From: Micromonospora sp. ATCC 39149
Lineage (GTDB): Bacteria > Actinomycetota > Actinomycetes > Mycobacteriales > Micromonosporaceae
NCBI RefSeq assembly: GCF_000158815.1
Contig: NZ_GG657738.1
Coordinates: forward strand, 4,814,465 to 4,873,564
DNA: 59,100 nucleotides
Direction of reading: 5' to 3'
Positions 33,628 through 42,284 of the stretch are shown here, one piece after another. Position 1 is the first letter of the stretch, and each line of letters opens with the position of its first letter. The position numbers were made by a program, and so were the translations under genes. The notes beneath the pieces were generated by a model that worked only from the letters and a program-made list of their open reading frames with translations, was not told the DNA's origin and did no database searches.

Positions 33628-34818
33628 TCAGGACACGACCGGGACCGCCGAGACGTCCACCGTCTCGGGATACTTCAGACCGGAGCCGGTGTTGAGCACC
33701 ATCACCCGCTCGCCCGCCCTGATCCAGCCGCCCTCGCGCAGGTGCCGGGCGGCGGTCAAACAGGCCGCCCCCTCCGGGCAGAGCAGCAGCCCCTCGTCGA
33801 CGCCGAAGTCCCGCAGGTCGGCCAGGATCTCCGCGTCGTCCACCGCGATCGCGGTGCCGGCGCTGGCCCGCAGCGCCTCCAGGATCAGCTCGTCGCCGAG
33901 CGGCGCCGGCACGGTGATCCCGTAAGCCACGGTGCGCGCGTCGGTCCACGGCCGCGCCCGGTCCTCCCCGGCGGCGAAGGCCCGCACGATCGGCGCGCAG
34001 CCGGTCGACTGCACGGCGACCAGCCGGGGTGGACGGTCGGTGATCCAGCCCAGCTCGCGCAGCTCGTGCATCGCCTTGTGGATGCCGATCAGCCCGACCC
34101 CGCCGCCCGTCGGGTAGACGATCACGTCCGGCACCTGCCAGCCGAGCTGCTCGACGATTTCGTACCCCATGGTCTTCTTGCCCTCCAGCCGGTAGGGCTC
34201 GCGCAGCGTGCCGGCGTCGAAGACCGCCCCGGCGGAGGACGCCACGAGCGCGGCGACGTGCCGGCCGGCGTCGCTGATCAGCCCGTCGACCAGGCGCAGG
34301 TCGCCCCCGGCGGCCAGCACCTCGCGTCGGCAGATGGCCGGCGCGTCCAGCGGCATCACGATTGTCGACGCGAGGCCGGCCCGGGCCGCGTACGTCGCCC
34401 AGGCCGCGCCCGCGTTGCCGTTGGTCGGCATGGCGATCCGGCGTACGCCCAGCTCCCGGGCCCGGCTCACCCCGACCGCGGCCCCCCGCGCCTTGAACGA
34501 CCCCGTCGGGGTGAGCCCCTCGTCCTTGACGATCAGGTCCGGGATGCCGATCCGGGCCCCGTACGCCGGGGCGCGCAGCAGCGGCGTCCAGCCCTCGCCC
34601 AGCGTGGTGACGTGCCGGGGATCGGCCACCGGGAGCAGCTCCCGGTAGCGCCACAGGTTGGCCGGACGCAGCGTGAACCGCTCCGGGGTGACCGCGTCGG
34701 CCACCGCCGCGAGGTCGTAGCGGGCCAGCAGGGGCGAGCCGCAGCCGCAGAGGTTCTGCGGCTGCGTGGCCGGATACGCCCGGCCGCAGCGCGGGCACTC
34801 CAGGTGCGTCAGGTACAC
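33628..34818 (-). CDS. thrC: Threonine synthase
   Basis: A 396-residue PLP enzyme converting O-phosphohomoserine to threonine. An N-terminal zinc-ribbon-like motif (CPRCGRAYP, CGCGSPLL) precedes the fold-type II core. The PLP lysine lies in TPTGSFKARGAAVG, the phosphate loop in MPTNGNAGAAWA, and the glycine loop in YPTGGGVGLIGI. The sequence ends LNTGSGLKYPETV, typical of ThrC. GTG 34818 follows GGAAGAAGG. It could instead be another PLP lyase of this group, but the Zn ribbon and C-terminus favour ThrC. hom and thrB are not adjacent. The LigD-like gene lies 29 bases upstream on the same strand. Confidence 0.82.
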   Translation of the reverse strand: MYLTHLECPRCGRAYPATQPQNLCGCGSPLLARYDLAAVADAVTPERFTLRPANLWRYRELLPVADPRHVTTLGEGWTPLLRAPAYGARIGIPDLIVKDEGLTPTGSFKARGAAVGVSRARELGVRRIAMPTNGNAGAAWATYAARAGLASTIVMPLDAPAICRREVLAAGGDLRLVDGLISDAGRHVAALVASSAGAVFDAGTLREPYRLEGKKTMGYEIVEQLGWQVPDVIVYPTGGGVGLIGIHKAMHELRELGWITDRPPRLVAVQSTGCAPIVRAFAAGEDRARPWTDARTVAYGITVPAPLGDELILEALRASAGTAIAVDDAEILADLRDFGVDEGLLLCPEGAACLTAARHLREGGWIRAGERVMVLNTGSGLKYPETVDVSAVPVVS

Positions 34819-34847
34819 GATGCCTTCTTCCGCTTCGGCTCGGCCTC

Positions 34848-35897
34848 TCAGGTCGCGTCGATGCTCAGCCAGCGGCGGCTGCGCCGCCCCGGTTCGTACA
34901 CCGAGTCCAGCCGCTTGGCCACCACCCCGGGCAGCCCCTGCTCGCGGGCCGCCCGCAGGGCCTCCGCCCCAGTGCCGGGGAACCACGGCGGAGTCTGCCA
35001 GTGCGGGCCGGCCAGGGCCAGGCCGTCGAGCAGTTCCCGGCGTCGCGCGTACGGCAGGTCGGTGCTCGGTGCGCCCTCCAGCCAGAGCAGGTCGACCAGC
35101 AGGTACTGCCCCACCGGGTCGGACCGCCGGCCGCCGCCGGGCCGGGCCGGGCGTACCCGCCCGCGCCGGTCGATGTCGACCAGCACGCCGTCCAGGACCG
35201 CCTCCGTCGGCGCCAGCTCCTCGGCCAGTTCCCGCAGCCAGGGGTACGCCCCGGTGACGTCCTCGCCCGAGTCGGCGAGCAGCCGCAGTCGGCCGCCGGA
35301 GACGTACGCCACCGCCCGGAGGCCGTCCCAGCGCGGCTCGTACCCCCAGTCGGCGGCGTCGCGCGGCAGCCCGGCGGCCCGGGTGGGGCGCATGGGGCGG
35401 ACCAGCTCGGGCATGCTGCTCCAGCCCGGCGGGGCGGGGTCGGTGCGGCGGACCATCCAGTCCCGCCCGCCCGTGGCGAACAGCACGTACCGGCCGGCGG
35501 TGCGCCGCCCGTCGAGCACCACGACCACCTCGTCGTCGCGCCACTTCTCGCAGCGGTACGTCCCGGCATCATGGATGATCATTTTTCCGCCGCCGTACTC
35601 GCCGGCCGGGATCTCGCCGTGGAAGTCGAGGTACTCCATCGGGTGGTCCTCGGTGTGCACAGCCAGGTGGTTGCGGCCCGGCTCCCGGGGCAGGCCGCGC
35701 GGCACGGCCCAGGAGGCGAGCACCCCCTCGTGCTCCAGCCGCAGGTCCCAGTGCAGCCGGCGGGCGTGGTGCTGCTGGATCACGAACCGGGCCCCCCGCC
35801 CGTCGCCCCTGCCCCGGCGCGGGGGCCGCTGCGGCACCGGCTCGGGGGTCCGCTTCGCGTCCCGCCGGCGGCGGTACTCCTCCAGGCGGTCGGCCAC
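34848..35897 (-). CDS. LigD-like 3'-phosphoesterase fused to a degenerate ATP-dependent ligase domain
   Basis: A 349-residue two-domain protein. Residues ~25-150 are a LigD-type 3'-phosphoesterase: FVIQQHHARRLHWDLRLEHE and TEDHPMEYLDFHGEIPAGEY are intact. Residues ~175-349 look like a DNA ligase nucleotidyltransferase domain, but key positions are changed: the KxDG adenylation lysine is arginine (EPRWDGLRAV), the DGE motif reads LDGVLVD, and the final lysine motif reads RWLSID. The ligase half is probably inactive; the phosphoesterase may clean 3' ends for NHEJ. GTG 35897. No Ku gene is nearby. Confidence 0.8.
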   Translation of the reverse strand: MADRLEEYRRRRDAKRTPEPVPQRPPRRGRGDGRGARFVIQQHHARRLHWDLRLEHEGVLASWAVPRGLPREPGRNHLAVHTEDHPMEYLDFHGEIPAGEYGGGKMIIHDAGTYRCEKWRDDEVVVVLDGRRTAGRYVLFATGGRDWMVRRTDPAPPGWSSMPELVRPMRPTRAAGLPRDAADWGYEPRWDGLRAVAYVSGGRLRLLADSGEDVTGAYPWLRELAEELAPTEAVLDGVLVDIDRRGRVRPARPGGGRRSDPVGQYLLVDLLWLEGAPSTDLPYARRRELLDGLALAGPHWQTPPWFPGTGAEALRAAREQGLPGVVAKRLDSVYEPGRRSRRWLSIDAT

Positions 35898-35997
35898 ACC
35901 CGCATTCTCCGTCGAACCGCGCCCACGCGCAGGCCGGCACGATGGACGGCCGCGCCCGGGTGGCATGACCGGCCGGATCAGGGGTAGAACAGCGGCC

Positions 35998-36783
35998 ATG
36001 GACCCCCTCGACCAGCCCACCGTAGGGCTCCCCGGTGACGTGCGGATGCCGCTGCTCGGCTTCGGCACCTGGCAGGCCACCGGTGAGGCCGGATACGCGG
36101 CGGTGCTCGCGGCCCTCGACGCCGGCTACCGGCACATCGACACCGCCACCATGTACGGCAACGAGGCGGAGGTGGGGCGGGCGATCCAGGACAGCGGCCT
36201 GCGCCGGGAGGACGTCTTCGTCACCACGAAGCTGCCGCCGGAGCGGGTGGGCCGGGAGCGCGAGACGATCGAGGCCAGCCTGCGCGCCCTCGGCATGGAC
36301 CACGTCGACCTCTGGCTGATCCACTGGCCGCCGTCCGCGCCCTCGGACAGCATCCCGATGTGGCGGGAACTGCTCGCCGCGCGGGACGAGAACCTGGCCC
36401 GCGCGGTCGGGGTGAGCAACTACGGCACCGCGCAGATCGACGAGCTGATCCAGGCCACCGAGGAGAACCCGGCGGTCAACCAGATCCGCTGGGGCCCGTC
36501 GCTGTACGACCGGCAGCGGCACGCCGAGCACCGGAACCGGGGCGTGGTGCTGGAGGGCTACAGCCCGTTCAAGACCACCGACCTGGCCGACCCGGTGCTG
36601 ACCCGGATCGCCGCCGCGCACGACGTGTCGCCGGCCCAGGTGGTGCTGCGCTGGCACATCGATCACGAGATCGTGGTGATCCCGAAGTCGGTCACCCCGG
36701 AGCGGATCCGCGTCAACGCCGACATCTGGCACTTCTCGCTGACCGCCGGGGAGATGCGCGACATCGACGCCCTCGCCGGTTGA
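35998..36783 (+). CDS. Aldo/keto reductase
   Basis: A 261-residue aldo/keto reductase. The tetrad is visible as Asp/Tyr in RHIDTATMYGNE, Lys in FVTTKLPPE and His in WLIHWPPS. VGVSNYG and the NADPH-binding VVIPKSVTPERIRVN are intact. It lacks the C-terminal extension of the 17250-18101 paralogue. ATG 35998 follows AGAACAGCGGCC. It is divergent from the LigD-like gene and convergent with the endoglucanase gene, sharing its terminator. Confidence 0.9.
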   Translation: MDPLDQPTVGLPGDVRMPLLGFGTWQATGEAGYAAVLAALDAGYRHIDTATMYGNEAEVGRAIQDSGLRREDVFVTTKLPPERVGRERETIEASLRALGMDHVDLWLIHWPPSAPSDSIPMWRELLAARDENLARAVGVSNYGTAQIDELIQATEENPAVNQIRWGPSLYDRQRHAEHRNRGVVLEGYSPFKTTDLADPVLTRIAAAHDVSPAQVVLRWHIDHEIVVIPKSVTPERIRVNADIWHFSLTAGEMRDIDALAG

Positions 36784-36796
36784 CCCGGCCGGCGAG

Positions 36797-36827
36797 GTGG
36801 GGTGCGGCCCGCCGGGCCGCACCCCAC
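36797..36827. terminator. Bidirectional terminator hairpin
   Basis: A perfect 14-bp stem (GTGGGGTGCGGCCC with GGGCCGCACCCCAC) lies between the convergent aldo/keto reductase and endoglucanase genes. Confidence 0.85.
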
Positions 36828-36835
36828 TTCCGCGT

Positions 36836-37945
36836 TCAGGAACGGGTGCAGGACTGGCCGTTGAGGGTGAAGCTGGTCGGCGACGAGTACGTGCCGCTCA
36901 GCGAGCCCTGGTAGCCGAAGCTGACCGTGGCGCCCGGGGCGATCGTGCCGTTGTGGCTGATGTTGCGCGCCGTCACGGCCGATCCGCTCTGGGTCACGGT
37001 GGCGTTCCACGCGCTGGTGATCTGCTGCCCGGCCGGCAGGTTGTAGGCCATCGTCCAGCCGTTGATCGTCGACGAGCCCGTGTTGGTGACCTGCACGTCG
37101 GCGGTGAAGCCGTTGTTCCACGAGTTCGACGTGTACTTCACCGCGCAGCCGCCGGTGCCGCCGGGCGGGGGAGTGGTCGGCGGGGTGCCGGTGTTGACGC
37201 TCTGCGAGAAGTTCGTCACGGCCAGCCCGGCGCCACCCTGCCAGGGCTCGAAACCGGCCTGGATGCTGGTCAGGTACCAGGAGTTGGTGATGGCGCCACG
37301 GTTGCGGGTGTCGTTGATGAAGTCCAGCACGTTGAAGCTCAGGCTGGGGATCGCCGACGGCGAGAGGTAGGAGATCACGTTGTTGCTGCCGTTGCTGCCG
37401 CGCCAGACCTCCCAGCTCCGGCCGGCGATGTTGGCGGTGCCCACCGGGGAGCCGATCGGCTGGATCGAGCCCTGCCGGTTGAGCCAGATCATGATCTCCA
37501 TCTGGTTCACGCCGTCCCGCTTCGGGCTCGGGTCGAGCCAGATGTCGTACGAGGCGTTGTAGGTGGCCCCGCTGACGTAGCGGTAGTTGATGCTGCTGGG
37601 CGCGCTGCTGATCCGGCTGACCTGCACCGGCAGGTTGGTCCCGGGCGAGCAGTTCGTGTAGTGGCAGCCGACGAAGATCGACGGGTACGCGGTCGGTGCG
37701 CCGTTGGTGGGGCTGCTGCCGTTCTGGGTGATGATCTCGAAGCCTGTGCTGGTGGCGTTGATGCACTGCTGGGCGGTGGTGCCCCAACGGTTGTTCTGCA
37801 CGACGTACTTGCCGCCGATGACCGTCGAGCCGTACTGCTCGCAGATCAGGGTGTCGGCGGAGGCGGGACCGCCGAGGGCGACGGCGGCGATCGAGCCGGC
37901 CGCGAGGAGGCCGACGGCCGCGAGGGCGCGGAGTGGACGCTTCAT
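36836..37945 (-). CDS. Secreted GH12 endoglucanase with CBM2
   Basis: A 369-residue exported cellulase. Signal peptide ~1-31 (ends GPASA-DT). The GH12 domain (~32-255) has the nucleophile region NQMEIMIWLNRQG and the acid/base region SIQAGFEPWQGG, both glutamates present. A Thr/Pro/Gly linker joins it to a family 2 cellulose-binding module (~270-369), with flanking cysteines and SNSWNNGFTADVQVTNTG, NGWTMAYNLPAGQ and GYQGSLSG. It cuts beta-1,4-glucan outside the cell. ATG 37945 has an ideal AAGGAG. A CebR-type operator lies 52 bases upstream, so it should be repressed unless cello-oligosaccharides are present. Confidence 0.93.
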   Translation of the reverse strand: MKRPLRALAAVGLLAAGSIAAVALGGPASADTLICEQYGSTVIGGKYVVQNNRWGTTAQQCINATSTGFEIITQNGSSPTNGAPTAYPSIFVGCHYTNCSPGTNLPVQVSRISSAPSSINYRYVSGATYNASYDIWLDPSPKRDGVNQMEIMIWLNRQGSIQPIGSPVGTANIAGRSWEVWRGSNGSNNVISYLSPSAIPSLSFNVLDFINDTRNRGAITNSWYLTSIQAGFEPWQGGAGLAVTNFSQSVNTGTPPTTPPPGGTGGCAVKYTSNSWNNGFTADVQVTNTGSSTINGWTMAYNLPAGQQITSAWNATVTQSGSAVTARNISHNGTIAPGATVSFGYQGSLSGTYSSPTSFTLNGQSCTRS

Positions 37946-37996
37946 GATGCTCCTTGGCTGCGACGGCGAACCGCCGGACGGGTCCGGAGGGCGGTG

Positions 37997-38010
37997 CGGG
38001 AGCGCTCCCA
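37997..38010. promoter_or_regulatory. CebR-like operator upstream of the endoglucanase
   Basis: CGGGAGCGCTCCCA differs at one end base from TGGGAGCGCTCCCA, the box bound by the LacI-family cellulose repressor CebR in Streptomyces. It sits ~52 bases before the GH12 start. No cebR gene is in the window. Confidence 0.75.
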
Positions 38011-38102
38011 CATCAGAGCGACACATTTACATATTTGAAATCATTGCGCAAACGAACCGGTTAAGTTGCGGGGGCGTGAGCGTTCGGCCCGTCGAACGGA
38101 GG

Positions 38103-38891
38103 TCACGTATCGCCGGTCAGCAGGGGCTGCCCCGTGCTCACCCGACCGGCCGCCTCGACCAGCGCCTCGGCCATCCGCGCCCGGGTCTGCGGCCCCAGCC
38201 GGGTGACCGGCGCGCAGAGCGCGATCGCCTCCGTCGCCGGGCGGTGCAGCGGCACCGCCACCGCGACCGCAGCCAGCCCCTGGTCGCACTCCTGCGCCTC
38301 CGCCGCCCAGCCCCGCGCGCGCACCGCCGCCAGCTCGGCGCGCAGCCGTGCCGGCCCGGTCACCGTGCTCTCCGTCCGGGCCGGCAGTGGCCAGCTCAGC
38401 AGCCGGTCCACCGCGTCGTCCGGCCGCTGCGCCAGCAGCGCCCGCCCGGCCGCCGTGGCGTGCGCCGGCAGGCGGCAGCCGATCGGGTGGTACGCGCGCA
38501 GCGCGTGCGGCGACTCCCGTCGGGCCAGCAGCACCACCGACCCGCCGTCCAGCCGGAACAACTGGGCGGTCTCGGCGAACCGGGTCGCCAGCCGGTCGAG
38601 TATGCCGCCCAACAGGCCCGCCGCCCCGTCGAGGCCCAGGTACGCCGCGCCGACCTCGAGGGCCCGGACGCCGAGCGCGAACCGGGCGCCAGCGTCGTCC
38701 GTCTCCACCCAGCCCCGGGCGAGCAGGGTGCGCAGGAGCGCGTGCAGGCTGCTCTTGGGGATGCCGAGCGCCCGGCTCAGCTCGCCCAGCGGGCGCGGGC
38801 CACCGCCGGCCGCGAGCGCCTCCAGCACGTCAAGCGTGCGGCCGGCGGACTTCACCGCCCGGTGCGCGTCGGCCGCCGTCACGCCGAACAT
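38103..38891 (-). CDS. IclR-family transcriptional regulator
   Basis: A 262-residue repressor or activator. The winged HTH is at ~12-70 (RTLDVLEALAAGG, LSRALGIPKSSLHALLRTLLARGW) and the IclR effector domain follows (GCRLPAHATAAGRALLAQ, ECDQGLAAVAVAVPL). ATG 38891 was chosen over a longer frame to 39245, since the HTH begins close to it. It is divergent from the FAD monooxygenase at 39112; the 220-base spacer holds an inverted repeat, so it may control itself and that gene. Confidence 0.87.
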   Translation of the reverse strand: MFGVTAADAHRAVKSAGRTLDVLEALAAGGGPRPLGELSRALGIPKSSLHALLRTLLARGWVETDDAGARFALGVRALEVGAAYLGLDGAAGLLGGILDRLATRFAETAQLFRLDGGSVVLLARRESPHALRAYHPIGCRLPAHATAAGRALLAQRPDDAVDRLLSWPLPARTESTVTGPARLRAELAAVRARGWAAEAQECDQGLAAVAVAVPLHRPATEAIALCAPVTRLGPQTRARMAEALVEAAGRVSTGQPLLTGDT

Positions 38892-38929
38892 TTTAGTGGG
38901 CGTCGATGAATTGGGGCCACTCGTGGAAC

Positions 38930-38951
38930 GTTGTTCAACACCCGGAACAAC
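38930..38951. promoter_or_regulatory. GTTGTTC/GAACAAC inverted repeat, candidate IclR operator
   Basis: GTTGTTC (38930-38936) and GAACAAC (38945-38951) form a perfect 7-bp inverted repeat with an 8-base spacer in the AT-rich region just upstream of the IclR gene, between it and the divergent monooxygenase. Confidence 0.55.
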
Positions 38952-39111
38952 TTTTCCGCCGGGCCGGACCAGCAGCCGGTGCCCCTCCGGCGGTCGACGC
39001 AACCCGTCGAGGGGTGACCCGCCCGAGACGAACGGCCCTGGCGTGCCTCGATCGCACCGAGTAGTGTCTTGCCTCCAACGCGTGCCGCACCCCCCGGAGG
39101 CGTACACCACG

Positions 39112-40218
39112 ATGGGTGGCTCCCCCCTGCGCATCCTCATCGTCGGTGCGGGCATCGCCGGTCTGGCTGTGGCCCGGGCACTGCGGAGGGTGGGTCTCCG
39201 GCCCGAGGTGACCGAGCGACTGCCGGCGTCGGCCCTCGCCGACACCGGCCTCTACCTGCCCGGCAACGCGGCCCGCGCGCTGCGCGGGCTGGACCTCGAC
39301 GGCCCGGTGCGTCCCCTCGGGCAGATCATCCGCCGGCAGTGCTTCCTCGACGCCGCCGGCGCACCGCTCTGCGAGGTCGACCTGGACTCGCTGTGGGCGG
39401 GCGTCGGCGAGTGCCGCGCGTTGCCCTGGTCCGAGCTGCACCGGGTGCTCCTCACCGGTGCCGGCGGAGAGGTCCGCCACGGCGTCGAGGTGCGAGAGGT
39501 CGAGCTGCTGCCGGCCGCCGTCGGCATCACCTTCACCGACGGCGCGACCGCCGAGTACGACCTGGTGATCGGCGCGGACGGCCCCCGCTCGTCCGTCCGC
39601 GCCCTGGCCGCGCTCGGCGGGGCGCCCCGGCCCGCCGGACACGTCGTGTACCGCGGCGTCGTCCGGGGCGGCCCGCCGGTCGCCGAGTGGACCGCGCTGC
39701 TCGGCCAGCGGGCCGGCTTCCTCCTGGTGCCGCTCGGGGCCGGCCGGCTCTACTGCTACGCCGACGAGGCGGGCACCACGCCGCCCGCCGACCCCCTCGC
39801 GCGGCTGGCAGAGCTGTTCGGCTCGTACGCCGGGCCGGTGCCCGAGGTGCTCGACGCGCTGGAACAGGTGCACGTCGGCATCGCCGAGGAGGTCGAGTTG
39901 GGGCGGTGGTCCCGGGGGCGGGTGCTGCTCGTCGGCGACGCCGCGCACGTGACCGCGCCGACCCTGTCGCAGGGCACGGCCATGGCGCTGGAGGACGCCG
40001 TGGTGCTGGCCGAGTCGCTGACCTCCACCGACACCGTCGAGGCGGCCCTCGTCGCGTACGAGAGCCGCCGCCGCCCGCGTACCCGATGGGTGCGCGACCG
40101 GACCCGGGACCGCAACCGCACGCGGGACGTGCCGCCGGCGCTGCGCGACCCGTTGTTGCGCGGGCGCGGCGGACAGATCTTCGGTGCGCACTACCGGATG
40201 TTGATCGACCCGGCGTGA
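39112..40218 (+). CDS. FAD-dependent monooxygenase (PHBH/UbiH-like)
   Basis: A 368-residue class A flavin monooxygenase. Rossmann motif RILIVGAGIAGLAVARALRR at the N-terminus, the DG motif VIGADGPRSSVRA near 160, and the FAD-ribityl GD motif VLLVGDAAHVTAPTLSQG near 285 are all intact. It likely hydroxylates an aromatic or similar substrate with NAD(P)H and oxygen. ATG 39112 follows GGAGG at 39096-39100. The divergent IclR gene suggests regulated use in catabolism of an aromatic compound; substrate unknown. Confidence 0.88.
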   Translation: MGGSPLRILIVGAGIAGLAVARALRRVGLRPEVTERLPASALADTGLYLPGNAARALRGLDLDGPVRPLGQIIRRQCFLDAAGAPLCEVDLDSLWAGVGECRALPWSELHRVLLTGAGGEVRHGVEVREVELLPAAVGITFTDGATAEYDLVIGADGPRSSVRALAALGGAPRPAGHVVYRGVVRGGPPVAEWTALLGQRAGFLLVPLGAGRLYCYADEAGTTPPADPLARLAELFGSYAGPVPEVLDALEQVHVGIAEEVELGRWSRGRVLLVGDAAHVTAPTLSQGTAMALEDAVVLAESLTSTDTVEAALVAYESRRRPRTRWVRDRTRDRNRTRDVPPALRDPLLRGRGGQIFGAHYRMLIDPA

Positions 40219-40358
40219 GCGCCGGGCGGGTCGGGGGGTGATCGTAGCCGCCCACCCCACGCAGGACCCCCACCTGCCGGGGACTATCCTCCTTGCGGAT
40301 GACGGCTCGCAGATAACCAGGCGCGCCGAGCGGGACAACCCAGAACCGGAGGCCATTC

Positions 40359-42116
40359 GTGACCACCGTCGCACCCAAGCCGGTCGTGACCCGGCCCTGG
40401 CCGGTCCGAGAGCCGGTCAAGGGGTCGGCACTCGCGCGGCTGCTGCGCACCACGGACGCGAAGCAGATCGGGATCATGTATATGGTCACCGCGTTCGCGT
40501 TCTTCATGATCGGCGGCCTGATGGCGCTGATCATGCGGGCCGAGCTGGCCCGCCCCGGGCTGCAGTTCCTGTCGCCGGAGCAGTACAACCAGCTGTTCAC
40601 GATGCACGGCACGATCATGCTGCTGTTCTTCGCGACGCCGATCGTGTTCGCCTTCGCGAACTACGTGGTGCCGCTCCAGATCGGCGCGCCGGACGTGTCG
40701 TTCCCCCGGCTGAACGCCTTCGCGTACTGGCTCTACCTGTTCGGCGGCACGATGGCGACCGCCGGCTTCATCACCCCGGGTGGCGCCGCCGACTTCGGCT
40801 GGACCGCGTACACCCCGCTGAGCACCGCCGAGCACTCGCCGGGTGTCGGCGCCAACATGTGGGTCGTCGGCCTGGCCGTCTCCGGTCTGGGCACCATCCT
40901 CGGCGCGGTCAACCTGATCACCACGATCCTGACCCTGCGCGCCCCCGGCATGACCATGTTCCGGATGCCGATCTTCACCTGGAACATGCTGGTCACCAGC
41001 CTGCTGGCCATCCTGGTCTTCCCGCTGCTCGCCGCGGCGCTCTTCGCGCTCGCCGCGGACCGGCTGCTCGGCGCCCACGTGTACGACCCGGCCACCGGTG
41101 GGCCGATGCTCTGGCAGCACCTGTTCTGGTTCTTCGGTCACCCCGAGGTGTACATCATCGCGCTGCCGTTCTTCGGCATCATCACCGAGATCATCCCGGT
41201 CTTCTCCCGCAAGCCGATCTTCGGTTACAAGGGCCTGGTCGCCGCGACCATCGCCATCGCCGCGCTGTCGATGAGCGTGTGGGCGCACCACATGTTCGCC
41301 ACCGGCCAGGTGCTGCTGCCGTTCTTCAGCTTCCTGAGCTACCTGATCGCCGTGCCGACCGGTATGAAGTTCTTCAACTGGATCGGCACCATGTGGCGGG
41401 GGCAGATCACCTTCGAGACGCCGATGCTCTTCGCGGTCGGCTTCCTGGTGACCTTCCTCTTCGGTGGCCTCACCGGTGTGCTGCTGGCCAGCCCGCCGCT
41501 CGACTTCCATCTGCACGACAACTACTTCGTGGTGGCGCACTTCCACTACGTGCTCTTCGGCACCATCGTGTTCGCGGTCTTCGGCGGCATCTACTTCTGG
41601 TTCCCGAAGATGTTCGGCCGGATGCTCGACGAGCGGCTGGGCAAGATCCACTTCTGGCTCACGATGATCGGCTTCCACACCACGTTCCTGGTGCAGCACT
41701 GGCTCGGCGCCGAGGGCATGCCGCGTCGGTACGCCGACTACCTGCCCGTCGACGGTTTCACCACGCTCAACATGATCTCCACCGTCGGCGCGTTCATCAC
41801 CGGTATCTCGACCCTGCCGTTCATCTGGAACTGCTGGAAGTCGTACAAGACCGGCCCGGTGGTCGAGGTCGACGACCCGTGGGGTCACGGCAACTCGCTG
41901 GAATGGGCGACCAGCTCGCCGCCCCCGCTGCGCAACTTCGACCGGATGCCCCGGATCCGCTCCGAGCGGCCCGCGTTCGACGCGAAGTTCCCCGAGCTGG
42001 CCGCCGGCCAGAGCCTCGCCGGCCCGCCCGAGGGTGGCTCCAAGCCACTGACCAGCGAGTCCGACAACGGTGCCAGTTACCAGGAGGACACCGCAGGCAA
42101 CCTCGACCAGCGCTGA
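40359..42116 (+). CDS. ctaD: Cytochrome c oxidase subunit I (aa3 type)
   Basis: A 585-residue, ~12-helix heme-copper oxidase subunit, the core of the terminal aa3 oxidase. Ligands are visible: low-spin heme His in LFTMHGTIML, the CuB His-Tyr site in FGHPEVYI, two CuB histidines in VWAHHMF, and both heme histidines in VAHFHYVLFG. Actinobacterial C-terminal tail (~530-585) is present. GTG 40359 follows CCGGAGG. ctaC and ctaE are not adjacent, which is usual in actinobacteria. The gene ends before a strong terminator. Confidence 0.95.
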   Translation: MTTVAPKPVVTRPWPVREPVKGSALARLLRTTDAKQIGIMYMVTAFAFFMIGGLMALIMRAELARPGLQFLSPEQYNQLFTMHGTIMLLFFATPIVFAFANYVVPLQIGAPDVSFPRLNAFAYWLYLFGGTMATAGFITPGGAADFGWTAYTPLSTAEHSPGVGANMWVVGLAVSGLGTILGAVNLITTILTLRAPGMTMFRMPIFTWNMLVTSLLAILVFPLLAAALFALAADRLLGAHVYDPATGGPMLWQHLFWFFGHPEVYIIALPFFGIITEIIPVFSRKPIFGYKGLVAATIAIAALSMSVWAHHMFATGQVLLPFFSFLSYLIAVPTGMKFFNWIGTMWRGQITFETPMLFAVGFLVTFLFGGLTGVLLASPPLDFHLHDNYFVVAHFHYVLFGTIVFAVFGGIYFWFPKMFGRMLDERLGKIHFWLTMIGFHTTFLVQHWLGAEGMPRRYADYLPVDGFTTLNMISTVGAFITGISTLPFIWNCWKSYKTGPVVEVDDPWGHGNSLEWATSSPPPLRNFDRMPRIRSERPAFDAKFPELAAGQSLAGPPEGGSKPLTSESDNGASYQEDTAGNLDQR

Positions 42117-42134
42117 CCCACCGGTCGATCCGTA

Positions 42135-42174
42135 CGACGGGCACCGCACCCCCACCGGGGCGCGGTGCCCGTCG
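42135..42174. terminator. Bidirectional terminator hairpin after ctaD
   Basis: CGACGGGCACCGC pairs perfectly with GCGGTGCCCGTCG around a 14-base loop. It lies between convergent ctaD and the MFS transporter gene. Confidence 0.85.
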
Positions 42175-42284
42175 CCGTCCAGCCCACCGCGCCCGCCCCG
42201 GCGGCCCAGGCGGATTGCCCGGAGCCGGTCACGGTCGCGCCCCGGCCCCCCACCTCGCGCCCCGCAGACGCCGCGCTCGGTGGG

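Noticed and set aside
33742..36783. 1013-codon plus-strand frame across thrC and the LigD-like gene
   Set aside because: Only its last ~260 codons (the aldo/keto reductase) are protein-like; the rest is antisense to two well-supported genes.
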